Made by a program: the position numbers and the translations under genes. This document shows, one piece after another, positions 6,979-15,366 of a DNA stretch of 64,000 bases. Within the stretch, counting starts at the first letter, position 1. Every line of letters begins with the position of its first letter. The notes beneath the pieces were generated by a model. It was not told the origin of the DNA. It saw only the letters and a program-made list of their open reading frames with translations, and made no database searches. This DNA comes from Geobacter sp. AOG1. GTDB taxonomy: Bacteria > Desulfobacterota > Desulfuromonadia > Geobacterales > Geobacteraceae. The stretch is taken from NCBI RefSeq assembly GCF_019972315.1, contig NZ_BLIZ01000001.1:2517521-2581520 (forward strand), given 5' to 3'.

Positions 6979-7257
6979 CTAGTTGCCTTCTTTATTCGTC
7001 ATAATTCTTTCCAAGCGACGCGATTCGTCTATCACCCGCTCGAACAATCTGACGATGGCCTGATCATCCAAAGGCCCCGGATTTTCTTCCTTCATGCGTT
7101 TGAATATGCGCTTCTCCCTAGCAGGGTCGTAGACGGGGAGGTGCAATCCCTTTTTTATCTCGCCGATCGTGAGGGCCAGTGCAGCCCGCTCGTTAAAAAT
7201 GCGGAGGAGCTCACTGTCAAGCCGATCTATTTCCTGTCTGATCTCATCGATTGTCAT
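6979..7257 (-). CDS. aroQ: Chorismate mutase, AroQ class
   Basis: The 92-residue protein is a single AroQ helical domain: IRQEIDRLDSELLRIFNERAALA at the N-terminus with the catalytic Arg of the NERA segment, IGEIKKG with the Lys, and REKRIF followed by the third helix. It converts chorismate to prephenate for Phe and Tyr synthesis. The start ATG lies 8 nt after the nadB stop, and its GAGG site overlaps the end of nadB, so translation is coupled. No prephenate dehydratase domain is attached. The next gene is a free DAHP-synthase regulatory domain. Confidence 0.88.
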   Translation of the reverse strand: MTIDEIRQEIDRLDSELLRIFNERAALALTIGEIKKGLHLPVYDPAREKRIFKRMKEENPGPLDDQAIVRLFERVIDESRRLERIMTNKEGN

Positions 7258-7264
7258 GAATGCC

Positions 7265-8860
7265 TCAGAAACTCTTCTTTATGAAAGTATCTTTCTTGCA
7301 GTGGACATCGTCCCGCTCCGGATAATCGATGTTGTAATGCAGCCCCCGGGATTCCTTGCGGTTTTGGGCACAGCGCACGATCAGTTCGGCAACGGTGGCG
7401 ATATTGCGCAGTTCGATGAGGTCGGAGGTGATAATGAAGTCCCAGTAGTAGTCGTCGATTTCTTCCTGTATCAACTTGATTCTGTTCAATGCCCGCTCGA
7501 GGCGTTTTGTGGAACGGACGATGCCGACGTAATTCCACATGAAACGGCGAATCTCATCCCAGTTCTGAGATACCACCACCATTTCATCGCTGTTTGTGGC
7601 AGTACTTGCGTCCCACACGGGGATTTCGGGAAAATCGAAATGGTTGGTGCTGAGTTGTTCAATGGCATGTTTGTAGGCGCGACCGGCATAGACTGCCGCT
7701 TCAAGCAGTGAGTTGCTGGCCAGCCGGTTTGCCCCGTGAAGGCCGGTAAAGGCCACTTCTCCGATTGCATAGAGGTGCTGGATGTCGGTTTCGGCATTCA
7801 GGTCAACGGCGACGCCACCGCAGAGGTAGTGAGCCGCCGGCACGACCGGCAGCCCTTCTTTTGTCATATCGAGGCCGTATTCAAGGCAGGTCTGGTAGAT
7901 GTTGGGAAAACGGGTACGGACGAACTCCGGGTCCTTGTGGGTGATATCCAGGTAGACGCAGTCATCGCCGTGGGTCTTCATTTCGTTGTCAATGGCACGA
8001 GCCACGATGTCGCGGGGGGCCAAATCCTTTAGGTGGTGATATCTGTCCATGAATGCCGTGCCGTCCCGACGACGCAGGATTGCTCCTTCGCCCCGGACCG
8101 CCTCGGAGATCAAGAACGATTTTGCGTGGGGATGGAAGAGGGTCGTGGGGTGGAACTGCATGAACTCCATATTGGCGATGGTTGCACCTGCCCGGTAGGC
8201 CATGGCAACGCCATCGCCGGTCGCGACATCGGGGTTACATGTGTAGAGATAGACTTTCCCTGCACCACCGGTGGCCAACAGGGTTATCTTGGCTTTAAAG
8301 GTTTTCACCGCGCCACTCCCTATGTCCAGGACATGTGATCCCAGGCAGCGGTTCGGTTTGACGCGTTTCTTGGCGATCTTGGCTTCGGTAATGAGGTCTA
8401 TTGCGATGTGGTGTTCATAGATGGTTATGTTCGGGTTCTCGCGAGCTGCTACTACGAGCGCCCGTTCGATTTCCCGCCCGGTGACGTCGTCGGCATGGAG
8501 TATGCGCCGTTGGCTGTGTCCCCCTTCCCGCGTAAGGTCATAGCCGTCACCTTTGGTGGTAAATTCCACTCCCCAGTCGATAAGGTTGCGGATGGTTTGG
8601 GGCCCCTCTTCGACTACCATACGGACCACATCTTCGTGACAAATACCGGCACCTGCCACCAGGGTATCGTCAACGTGGGCATCGAATGTATCTTCCTGTG
8701 AAAAGACGGAAGCAATTCCACCTTGGGCATAGTTTGTTGCCGATTCTGTAATTTCGCGTTTGGTCACCAGCGACACCTTGCCATGGGCAGCGGCCCTCAA
8801 TGCAAAAGAAAGTCCGGCGATACCACTGCCTATGACCAGAAAATCGCTTTCCAACTTCAT
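7265..8860 (-). CDS. nadB: L-aspartate oxidase
   Basis: The 531-residue flavoprotein oxidises L-aspartate to iminoaspartate, the first step of NAD synthesis. The N-terminal FAD-binding motif VIGSGIAGLSFA (about 10-21), the TNYAQGGIAS segment (about 42-51) and the FHPTTL and GANRLASNSLLEA motifs are typical of NadB and separate it from fumarate reductase or succinate dehydrogenase flavoproteins. The ATG follows GAGGGGG. It leads an operon with chorismate mutase and a DAHP-synthase regulatory domain. Confidence 0.95.
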   Translation of the reverse strand: MKLESDFLVIGSGIAGLSFALRAAAHGKVSLVTKREITESATNYAQGGIASVFSQEDTFDAHVDDTLVAGAGICHEDVVRMVVEEGPQTIRNLIDWGVEFTTKGDGYDLTREGGHSQRRILHADDVTGREIERALVVAARENPNITIYEHHIAIDLITEAKIAKKRVKPNRCLGSHVLDIGSGAVKTFKAKITLLATGGAGKVYLYTCNPDVATGDGVAMAYRAGATIANMEFMQFHPTTLFHPHAKSFLISEAVRGEGAILRRRDGTAFMDRYHHLKDLAPRDIVARAIDNEMKTHGDDCVYLDITHKDPEFVRTRFPNIYQTCLEYGLDMTKEGLPVVPAAHYLCGGVAVDLNAETDIQHLYAIGEVAFTGLHGANRLASNSLLEAAVYAGRAYKHAIEQLSTNHFDFPEIPVWDASTATNSDEMVVVSQNWDEIRRFMWNYVGIVRSTKRLERALNRIKLIQEEIDDYYWDFIITSDLIELRNIATVAELIVRCAQNRKESRGLHYNIDYPERDDVHCKKDTFIKKSF

Positions 8861-8906
8861 GGAGTCCCCCTCGTCAGATGCTTATTTGTTGTTGTCAAGA
8901 GCGAGA

Positions 8907-8935
8907 ATTATTTACCCCCTCAAGTAATTTGTCAA
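8907..8935 (-). promoter_or_regulatory. Promoter of the nadB operon
   Basis: On the minus strand TTGACA (8935-8930) is followed after 17 nt by AATAAT (8912-8907), 47 nt before the nadB ATG. Confidence 0.6.
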
Positions 8936-9063
8936 GGCATTTTAAGGTGTTATCACGGGTAAGGGGAAGTTTGGCCTTGCCAACTGGTGCCACTTGGTCT
9001 ATAAATTGAATGGATTAGGTGAAATGTGTTGATTTAACAGGGAATGACAAGGGGACATACGGA

Positions 9064-9675
9064 GTGAACAGGTTCAGTCTGCTGCTTATCATGGTGTCAC
9101 AATGTGCGCTGCTTGCCGGAAGTGTTGCGCTATCCGCAGCCGACATCTACAGATACGAAGACGATAACGGCGTTGTTCATTTTACCGATGCGCCTACCGA
9201 CAGTCGTTTCAAGATATTCATGCGGGATATAAAGAAAGATCGAAAACTGCGTACTAACTTCAAGCTGACCAACTGTGTTCGCAACCCCGAAGAATTCGAT
9301 ACGATCATTAATGCCTGCGCCCTTGAATTCGGGGTGGAAAAATCGCTCGTAAAGGCGGTTATCCATGCCGAATCGGGGTACGACCCAAACGCTGTGTCCC
9401 GCAAAGGTGCGAGCGGATTGATGCAGCTCATGCCAAAGACCGCCCAAGATCTGAAAGTCAGTAACAGCTTTGACCCCCGGGAAAATATCCGTGGTGGTGT
9501 TCGTTATCTGAAATTCCTCCTTACCACATTCAAGGGGGACGAACGACTTGCCCTCGCCGCGTACAATGCAGGATTGACGAAGGTAGCCCAGCATGGTGGT
9601 GTACCTCCCTATGCGGAGACACAAAACTATGTCAGTAAGGTTCTCAGTTACAAACAATCCTATAATGGCCGCTGA
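9064..9675 (+). CDS. Lytic transglycosylase (SLT domain) with DUF4124-like N-terminus
   Basis: GTG at 9064 is preferred: AAGGGG lies upstream, and it starts directly on the signal peptide (RFSLLLIMVSQCALLAG). An in-frame ATG at 9019 would put 15 polar residues before it. The exported domain begins with IYRYEDDNGVVHFTDAP, a DUF4124-like hairpin, and then an SLT lysozyme-like domain with the catalytic Glu in HAESGYDP (E103), ASGLMQLMPKTA and AYNAG. It cleaves peptidoglycan in the periplasm, releasing 1,6-anhydromuropeptides. pgsA follows 13 nt downstream and may be cotranscribed. Confidence 0.9.
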   Translation: MNRFSLLLIMVSQCALLAGSVALSAADIYRYEDDNGVVHFTDAPTDSRFKIFMRDIKKDRKLRTNFKLTNCVRNPEEFDTIINACALEFGVEKSLVKAVIHAESGYDPNAVSRKGASGLMQLMPKTAQDLKVSNSFDPRENIRGGVRYLKFLLTTFKGDERLALAAYNAGLTKVAQHGGVPPYAETQNYVSKVLSYKQSYNGR

Positions 9676-9688
9676 ATAAGGATGTTTC

Positions 9689-10282
9689 ATGCCCCTGGAC
9701 AACAGTAGCCCCATCTGGAACATCCCCAACATCCTCACCTTGCTCCGTATCGCGGCAATTCCGGTGCTGGCTGTCCTCCTTCTCTCCCCTTCCCGGGAGG
9801 CTGGTTTCTGGGCGGCTGCGCTCTTTGCTGTGGCGTCAATTACCGACTGGCTCGACGGATACCTTGCCCGTCGGATGGGGATTGTCACCGTCTTCGGAAA
9901 ATTCCTCGACCCGATTGCCGACAAGCTGATCGTCATGGCGGCACTCATCATGATTCTTCCCTTCAGCCGTGTCCCTGCCTGGATGGTGCTCGTGATTCTC
10001 GGGCGCGAGATCATCATAACCGGCCTGCGAGGTATCGCGTCCACGGAGGGGATCGTCATTTCCGCCAGCGACCTTGGAAAGTTCAAGACCATTTTTCAGC
10101 TCGTCGCCATTATCGCCCTCCTTTTGCACTACGACTATCACTGGTTCTTCTCTATCAACCATCCCTGGTTGTATGTCAATATGCACAACGTCGGAATGTT
10201 CTACCTCTGGATAGCCACCATCATTACCATATGGTCGGGCGTCGACTATCTGGTCAAATACATGCGTGTTATTACCAAGTAA
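9689..10282 (+). CDS. pgsA: CDP-diacylglycerol--glycerol-3-phosphate 3-phosphatidyltransferase
   Basis: The 197-residue membrane enzyme makes phosphatidylglycerol phosphate from CDP-diacylglycerol and glycerol-3-phosphate. The full CDP-alcohol phosphatidyltransferase signature is present: D56-G57-x2-A60-R61-x8-G70-x3-D74-x3-D78. About four hydrophobic segments follow. NIPNILTLLRI at the N-terminus is typical of PgsA rather than PssA. Start ATG at 9689 follows AAGGA at 9677-9681. Confidence 0.94.
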   Translation: MPLDNSSPIWNIPNILTLLRIAAIPVLAVLLLSPSREAGFWAAALFAVASITDWLDGYLARRMGIVTVFGKFLDPIADKLIVMAALIMILPFSRVPAWMVLVILGREIIITGLRGIASTEGIVISASDLGKFKTIFQLVAIIALLLHYDYHWFFSINHPWLYVNMHNVGMFYLWIATIITIWSGVDYLVKYMRVITK

Positions 10283-10325
10283 ATTTTCTTACTCCCTCCT
10301 GCATGAGTTCTCTTGAGGATTCGCC

Positions 10326-11579
10326 ATGGATGATTTCCAGCATCGCGGAAACGTTACACTTTCCGCGACCATGGGACACGTTGTCAGTATCCCTGTGATA
10401 GTCGCAGCGCTCGGCTATTTTGTCGACATTTATGACCTAGTGCTGTTCAGTATCGTACGAATACCGAGTCTGAAGGCACTTGGGCTGCAAGGACAATCGC
10501 TCATCGACCAGGGGGTGTTCCTTCTCAATATGCAGATGATCGGCATGCTCTTGGGGGGAATTCTCTGGGGTATCCTGGGGGATAAAAAGGGGAGGCTGAA
10601 AATCCTTTTCGGCTCCATCTTTCTCTATTCACTTGCTAACATCGCAAACGGTATGGTTACCTCCATCGAGGCCTATGCTGCCCTTCGCTTCATTGCCGGG
10701 GTAGGGCTGGCCGGCGAGTTGGGAGCTGGCATCACGCTGGTTACCGAGATTCTTCCGAGGCAGATACGCGGTTACGGCACTATGGTGGTTGCTACAGTGG
10801 GAGTTTCAGGCGCTATCATGGCAAATTTCATCGCTGGCCACTTTGACTGGCGTACTGCCTACTTCATTGGGGGTATGCTTGGCCTCGTGCTTCTTGTCCT
10901 CAGGATCAGTGTCAGCGAGTCTGTCATGTTCCGAGAAATCGAAAGCCGGCAGATCAGCAAGGGGAATTTCTTCGCCCTGTTCACCGATCGCCTGCGCTTC
11001 TCTAGGTATCTGAAGTCGATCATGATCGGCGTGCCGACCTGGTTCGTGGTTGGCATCCTCATCACCTTTTCCCCCGAATTCTCCAAGGTTCTGATGGTGA
11101 CAGGTCCGGTTTCAGCGGGCAACGCGATCATGTTCTGCTATCTGGGTCTCGTGTTCGGTGATTTTGCCAGTGGTCTCCTGAGCCAGTTGATGCGGAGCAG
11201 GCGAAAAGTGGTCATGCTTTTTCTCGGCCTGACGGTTCTTGGCATTGCCGCCTATTTCCTCCAGAATGGTCAGTCTCCTCGCATATTTTATGGCGTCTGC
11301 ACCCTTCTCGGTTTTGCGAGCGGGTACTGGGCCATATTCGTGACTATTGCCGCTGAACAGTTCGGCACTAACCTCAGGGCGACTGTTGCCACCACGGTCC
11401 CAAATTTCGTCCGCGGCATGGTGGTCCCCATAACGCTGCTTTTCCAGTTTGCGCGTCAGCAGTTCGGCATTGTGAACGGCTCCCTGCTGGTAGGCTTTGC
11501 CTGTATGCTGGTTGCACTCTGGGCACTTTACCACCTGGAAGAAACCTTCAGTAAGGATCTTGATTACGTGGAAGGGTAG
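10326..11579 (+). CDS. MFS transporter, metabolite:proton symporter type
   Basis: The 417-residue protein has about 12 hydrophobic segments. The loop between helices 2 and 3 carries the MFS motif GILGDKKGRLK (about 79-89), and ADELGAG-like GELGAGITLV follows near helix 4. The opening HVVSIPVIVAALGYFVDIYDLVLFSIV resembles the aromatic acid / sugar-phosphate / general metabolite symporter group. The substrate cannot be told from sequence. The RBS is GAGGA at 10316-10320. It stands alone between pgsA and tRNA-Cys. Confidence 0.85.
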   Translation: MDDFQHRGNVTLSATMGHVVSIPVIVAALGYFVDIYDLVLFSIVRIPSLKALGLQGQSLIDQGVFLLNMQMIGMLLGGILWGILGDKKGRLKILFGSIFLYSLANIANGMVTSIEAYAALRFIAGVGLAGELGAGITLVTEILPRQIRGYGTMVVATVGVSGAIMANFIAGHFDWRTAYFIGGMLGLVLLVLRISVSESVMFREIESRQISKGNFFALFTDRLRFSRYLKSIMIGVPTWFVVGILITFSPEFSKVLMVTGPVSAGNAIMFCYLGLVFGDFASGLLSQLMRSRRKVVMLFLGLTVLGIAAYFLQNGQSPRIFYGVCTLLGFASGYWAIFVTIAAEQFGTNLRATVATTVPNFVRGMVVPITLLFQFARQQFGIVNGSLLVGFACMLVALWALYHLEETFSKDLDYVEG

Positions 11580-11596
11580 GAAGACCATCTTAGGCG

Positions 11597-11625
11597 TTGA
11601 CATCATCGCGGTAAAAGTGTATAAA
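11597..11625 (+). promoter_or_regulatory. tRNA-Cys promoter
   Basis: TTGACA (11597-11602), a 17-nt spacer and TATAAA (11620-11625) form a near-consensus sigma-70 promoter. Initiation would fall near 11632, at the first base of an inverted repeat and 40 nt before the mature tRNA. Confidence 0.75.
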
Positions 11626-11632
11626 ACTACTT

Positions 11633-11661
11633 CCATTTGCCCCGGATGCCGGGGCAAATGG
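11633..11661 (+). other. 13-bp hairpin at the 5' end of the pre-tRNA-Cys
   Basis: CCATTTGCCCCGG and its exact complement CCGGGGCAAATGG are separated by ATG. There is no T tract after it, so it is not a terminator. By the promoter position it forms the very start of the tRNA precursor leader. It could stabilise or delay processing of the 5' leader, or be an operator; neither is shown. Confidence 0.7.
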
Positions 11662-11671
11662 AGCACAAATC

Positions 11672-11746
11672 GGCGGCGTAGCCAAGTGGTAAGGCAGAGC
11701 TCTGCAAAAGCTCCATTCAGCGGTTCAAATCCGCTCGCCGCCTCCA
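11672..11746 (+). tRNA. tRNA-Cys (anticodon GCA)
   Basis: A 75-nt cloverleaf: acceptor GGCGGCG / CGCCGCC, D arm with GCCAAGTGGTAAGGC, anticodon stem GAGCT / AGCTC with loop CTGCAAA (GCA at 11704-11706), T arm AGCGG-TTCAAAT-CCGCT, discriminator T and an encoded CCA. It has its own promoter and intrinsic terminator, so it is a single-gene unit. Confidence 0.97.
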
Positions 11747-11754
11747 AATATTCG

Positions 11755-11786
11755 GGGATCAGTCAAAATCGACTGATCCCTTTTTT
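11755..11786 (+). terminator. Intrinsic terminator after tRNA-Cys
   Basis: GGGATCAGTC and GACTGATCCC form a 10-bp stem with a short loop, followed by TTTTTT. The stem also covers the last codons of the convergent glycosyltransferase gene, but there is no T run on that strand. Confidence 0.9.
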
Positions 11787-12580
11787 ATATCTAGGACATC
11801 GGAAAGGCCGGTTTTGAGTATGACGGTCTTATTCCGCAGGTTGCCGTGGTCTGTAGTTTTATTCTGTGCACCGATGGTCAGGCGGATTCTGCATAAATCC
11901 TTGAGCATCTGCAACGAATCCTCGACCGGGTGCACCTTTGAGCCGGGTGCGTTAATCCATTCTATCGGTACCTCGGCAACACGATAGCCGTTCTTTTTAG
12001 CAAGAGCGAGAATTTCCACGTCATAGGCAAACCGGTCGATGTGGGCTTTGGAGAACAGACTACGGGCTGTCTCTCCCGTAAATAGTTTGAAACCGCACTG
12101 GGTATCGCTGTAATCGTTGATCACCAGGGCTTTCACAAAGCGGTTGAATATCTTTCCCATTCCCTGGCGCCACCACGGCTGCCGTTTCGTGATTCTGCTC
12201 ATGGCGAGAGCCCGCGAGCCGATCGCTACGTGGCAGGATCCGTTGTCAATAAAAGGCCTGAGCCTTTCCAGTTCTTCTATGGGGGTGGAAAGGTCGGCAT
12301 CCGTAAGAAGAACAAGTCCCCCTCGCGATGCGAGAACTCCGGTCCGCAGAGCGTGGCCTTTGCCCCGGTTCTGTGGGTAGCTAATCAATCTCAGCTCTGG
12401 AATATCCCCGGATAAGGCCTCGGTGAGTCCGGCCGTGCCATCGCTACTCCCGTCGTCGACTACGATAATTTCGGATGTGAGTTTTCTGGATGTCACGTAT
12501 CCATGGATTTTACGCAGCGTCATGGGGAGGCGCACTTCTTCGTTGAATGCGGCAATTACGATAGACAATTCAATGTGCAT
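11759..12580 (-). CDS. GT2 family glycosyltransferase (dolichyl/polyprenyl-phosphate glucosyltransferase-like)
   Basis: ATG at 12580 is chosen because GGGGAG lies 6 nt upstream and it starts on the first strand, ELSIVIAAFNEE. The 273-residue GT-A protein has VVDDGSSDGT, PQNRGKGHALRTG and LLTDADLSTP (the metal-binding DxD equivalent), then a C-terminal SDTQCGFKLFTGE segment typical of ALG5/DPM-like polyprenyl-phosphate sugar transferases. It probably transfers a sugar from a nucleotide donor to a lipid phosphate, feeding the GT-C proteins encoded upstream. It lacks C-terminal membrane helices. The gene ends the minus-strand cluster that starts near 20.6 kb. Confidence 0.88.
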   Translation of the reverse strand: MHIELSIVIAAFNEEVRLPMTLRKIHGYVTSRKLTSEIIVVDDGSSDGTAGLTEALSGDIPELRLISYPQNRGKGHALRTGVLASRGGLVLLTDADLSTPIEELERLRPFIDNGSCHVAIGSRALAMSRITKRQPWWRQGMGKIFNRFVKALVINDYSDTQCGFKLFTGETARSLFSKAHIDRFAYDVEILALAKKNGYRVAEVPIEWINAPGSKVHPVEDSLQMLKDLCRIRLTIGAQNKTTDHGNLRNKTVILKTGLSDVLDIKKGSVDFD

Positions 12581-12610
12581 GGCGATCTCCCCGAGCGCGT
12601 ATTTTCCCAC

Positions 12611-14602
12611 CTAATTGCTGAATTCCTTCCAGATCAGGCCAGTTTCTGCATTGAACTTGGTGATGCTGTTGGAGTCTTCGATACTGCCGGTAAAAGCCGA
12701 TTCATCATCCCAGAGAATGCCATCCGGCATCAACACCTTGGTGACGACGGTTTTTCCCGACACGGTCTTGTCACCGATGGAGCGGGTCCTGGCCTTGTTG
12801 GTCGACTCAAATATCTTGAGGGTGAAGCCCGACCTCGGGGTTGTTCCCTCAGCAGGTTCTGCGATGAAGGTGTAAATACCTTCCTGTGCCTTTTCAATTA
12901 TGGCTTCCTTAGTGTCATCAGCTTGTGTGACGATTAAGGGAGTTATGTTCTTTTCTTGACGTGCCTCGTTCAGCGTCTGCGGCCGGTTTCGCCGTGATTT
13001 CTGGTACGCACGAAAAGTGGTGGCAATCTTCAGGGGAGATTTGCCGCTTACGACCAGTTTCAGGTCGCCGTGGACTGCAGGAATAATAATTCCCTTTTTT
13101 TCAGGCTTCGGTGAAGTCGGTTTCTTCTCAACTGACGCTGTTGCGGTAGGGGTAACGGGAGCATCCTGACTTCTCTCCACCGGGCTTCCCGATGCCTGTT
13201 GTGGTGCAGTAACTGCACCTTTACGCATGGCTGCCACTTTTTCCAGGTGGGGCTTTTCCTGCGCCAGTCGTTCCTTTTCGGCGCTCCGCCTCGCCTCATC
13301 GGCAGTCCTTCGTTCCTGTTCGGCTTTTGCCAAGGCAGCCAGTTCGGCAGTCTTGCGTTGCCGTTCGGACTGTTCACGCGCCAAGCGCTCCTGTCTGGCA
13401 CGTTCCGTGACCCTTCGTAACCGCTCTGCCTCTTCCTGAGCACTCTTCTGGCGAGCTTCCTCGGCTGCTTGCCGCTCCTTGTCAGCTTTTTGCTTTGCTG
13501 CCAGTTCCGCCTTATTGCGCAACTCTTCTGACCGTTGTCTTGCCAGACGATCCTGTCGGGCCTGCTCAGCCGCCTGACGCAGTCGTTTTGCTTCTTCCTG
13601 CTTTGCCTTCAGCTGTGCCTCGGTTGCCTTCTGTTCCTGTGCTGCTTTCAATCGTACAGCCTGTTCCTTGCGCTTCTGCTCCGCTTTCTCCCTGGCCATT
13701 CGTTCCTGTCTGGCATGCTCAGCAGCCTGCCGCAACCGTTCCGCATTTTCCTGTGCCGCTTGTAGCTGCGCCTCTTCTGCTGCTATCCGTTCCTGTGCGA
13801 TCTTGAGTGCAGCCGCCTGTTCATCCGCTTTACGTTGCAGTTCAGCCCGTTCCCAGGCCAGTTGTTCCTGCTTTGCTTGTTCGGTAAGCTCGCGTAACTT
13901 CTCCGCTTCTGCATGGGCTGCCCTTATCCGCGTTTCCTCGGCATCCCTCAGTTCCTGCTCGGCCTTGAGAGCAGCTAATTGTTCGGCTTCCTTGCGCTGT
14001 CGGTCAGCCCGCTCCCTTGCGAGTTGTTCTTGTCTTGCACGCTCGACCGACAGTCGCAACCGCTCTGCCTCAGCCTGGGCGGCCTTTAACCGAGCTTCTT
14101 CGGCAACCCTCCGCTCGCGGTCGGCCTTGAGATCAGGTGCCTGTTTCTGTGCAGGTAGTGGTTTTACCGTGGCTGGAACTGGCTGCTTAATCGCTTCATT
14201 GACGCGTACCAGTTCCAGGTCAGGCTCGATGTTGTCATCGGGAGTAGCAGTTTCAGGCTGCTCCGTCGGTGTGACAGGCATTGTTTGCTTTTGTGGGGGG
14301 ATAATCTCGCTATTTGGCTGGAGAGCAGCTTCAACCGCATCATTCAGTGATTCACTACCCACTGCTACGGAGGGCGGAGCAACGTTCTTTTTCGTTACCA
14401 ATGGCGATGGAGTAGCGGATGGTGTCAGAGATGGGTCGAGCCAGATATAATCGAATCTCATGGCCGATCCCACTGCTGGGTAGAAGATGGATGTGGATGC
14501 CAGGACAAAAAAAAGCACGACGTGGAACAGCAGAGATGAAAAGATTGCATATCCCAGGTCGAGTGATTCTCTAATATCTTGTTTAGGCTTCTGACGTTTC
14601 AT
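12611..14602 (-). CDS. TonB/TolA-like membrane-anchored coiled-coil protein
   Basis: ATG at 14602 is chosen; upstream frame codons overlap the previous gene and have no ribosome site. The 663-residue product has one membrane segment (about 20-42, YAIFSSLLFHVVLFFVLAS), as in TonB/TolA N-termini, a Pro/Thr-rich stretch, then about 290 residues of Ala/Glu/Arg/Gln coiled coil made of five degenerate repeats of 52-57 residues, and a C-terminal domain of about 150 residues I do not recognise. The C-terminal domain is not a clear TonB_C. It probably spans the periplasm. It sits between a methyltransferase and a GT2 gene, so a link to envelope glycan assembly is possible. Confidence 0.75.
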   Translation of the reverse strand: MKRQKPKQDIRESLDLGYAIFSSLLFHVVLFFVLASTSIFYPAVGSAMRFDYIWLDPSLTPSATPSPLVTKKNVAPPSVAVGSESLNDAVEAALQPNSEIIPPQKQTMPVTPTEQPETATPDDNIEPDLELVRVNEAIKQPVPATVKPLPAQKQAPDLKADRERRVAEEARLKAAQAEAERLRLSVERARQEQLARERADRQRKEAEQLAALKAEQELRDAEETRIRAAHAEAEKLRELTEQAKQEQLAWERAELQRKADEQAAALKIAQERIAAEEAQLQAAQENAERLRQAAEHARQERMAREKAEQKRKEQAVRLKAAQEQKATEAQLKAKQEEAKRLRQAAEQARQDRLARQRSEELRNKAELAAKQKADKERQAAEEARQKSAQEEAERLRRVTERARQERLAREQSERQRKTAELAALAKAEQERRTADEARRSAEKERLAQEKPHLEKVAAMRKGAVTAPQQASGSPVERSQDAPVTPTATASVEKKPTSPKPEKKGIIIPAVHGDLKLVVSGKSPLKIATTFRAYQKSRRNRPQTLNEARQEKNITPLIVTQADDTKEAIIEKAQEGIYTFIAEPAEGTTPRSGFTLKIFESTNKARTRSIGDKTVSGKTVVTKVLMPDGILWDDESAFTGSIEDSNSITKFNAETGLIWKEFSN
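13250..14119 (-). repeat. Five tandem 52-57-residue coiled-coil repeats
   Basis: Within the coiled-coil protein, five units follow each other, each running EEA(R)LKAAQ-EAERLR---E-ARQE-LAR-R-ERQRK-E-AALKAEQE by consensus, with a sixth partial unit. The shared AERLR and ARQERLAR cores make the DNA repetitive, so copy number may vary between strains. Confidence 0.85.
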
Positions 14603-14631
14603 GTCGTTGCCTGCATCGTTTGAACGCACCA

Positions 14632-15366
14632 CTAACAAAGTGCGGCCGGTTTCTTCAGTACCATGAGAAGAGAAACTCCCCAGGGTAGGTGGGCTTTTTT
14701 GAGATACATCGATTCGATTTTGTAGAGAGAAAATAACAGCCGATTTAGCCAGCCTGGCGTTTCCCGCAGATCTGATTCTGTCGAAGCAGGTTTGCCGCGG
14801 GAAGATAGTCTCCGCAGGAGCAGCGGCAGGAAGATGAAAAAATTTGTGTACGAAATTCTCTCCAGAACAAAACCAGCATTCTCACCGAGACGTGCAAGAT
14901 CTGCACGTTTGTACCTCCGAACGTGATGGTGTGCCATATCATGGGAACCCCAGAGGAAACTGAAGGCAGGAACCGTTACTATCACGGTGCCACCTGGCTT
15001 GCAGACGCGGAACGCTTCCCGCAGTACGCCGAGATCATCCTGCGAATGCTCGACCACGTCCAGAAGCGACACGAATGAAAACGCTCCACCCCTGAACGGT
15101 AGTTTATCCCCACTGGCCTTGATCAGATTTGCCTTGCCCTTGTCGCGACAGTAGTGGAGAGCCTGTTCGGATACATCGATTCCGAATCCCGTTCCAAACC
15201 GCGCAAATTCTTTGAGAAACATGCCAGTACCACAACCGATGTCGAGGTAGTTGCCCGCCTGAACTCCCGCCTGATCGAGAAAGCTGGTGACAAGGAGCTT
15301 TTTGCCCTGAAACCACCAGTGGTTTTCTTCAAGCCGATGCATCTTGTGAATTTCATTATCGCGCAT
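14632..15366 (-). CDS. Class I SAM-dependent methyltransferase
   Basis: The 244-residue protein has motif I YLDIGCGTGMF (about 38-48), an acidic motif II in GFGIDVSEQAL, motif III FSFVSLLDVVEHSQDD and a post-motif GGTVIVTVPAF, as in UbiE/Coq5-type methyltransferases. The N-terminal MHRLEENHWWFQGKK is typical of methyltransferases in polysaccharide clusters. Substrate unknown; a glycan or lipid-linked sugar is likely from context. Its start overlaps the end of the upstream membrane protein gene by 11 nt, and GAGG lies 9 nt before the ATG. Confidence 0.88.
   Translation of the reverse strand: MRDNEIHKMHRLEENHWWFQGKKLLVTSFLDQAGVQAGNYLDIGCGTGMFLKEFARFGTGFGIDVSEQALHYCRDKGKANLIKASGDKLPFRGGAFSFVSLLDVVEHSQDDLGVLREAFRVCKPGGTVIVTVPAFSFLWGSHDMAHHHVRRYKRADLARLGENAGFVLERISYTNFFIFLPLLLRRLSSRGKPASTESDLRETPGWLNRLLFSLYKIESMYLKKAHLPWGVSLLMVLKKPAALC

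Noticed and set aside
13668-14450. Plus-strand frame of 260 codons rich in Ser, Ala, Arg and Cys
   Set aside because: It is the complement of the coiled-coil repeats of the minus-strand gene; composition is an artefact of the repeat.
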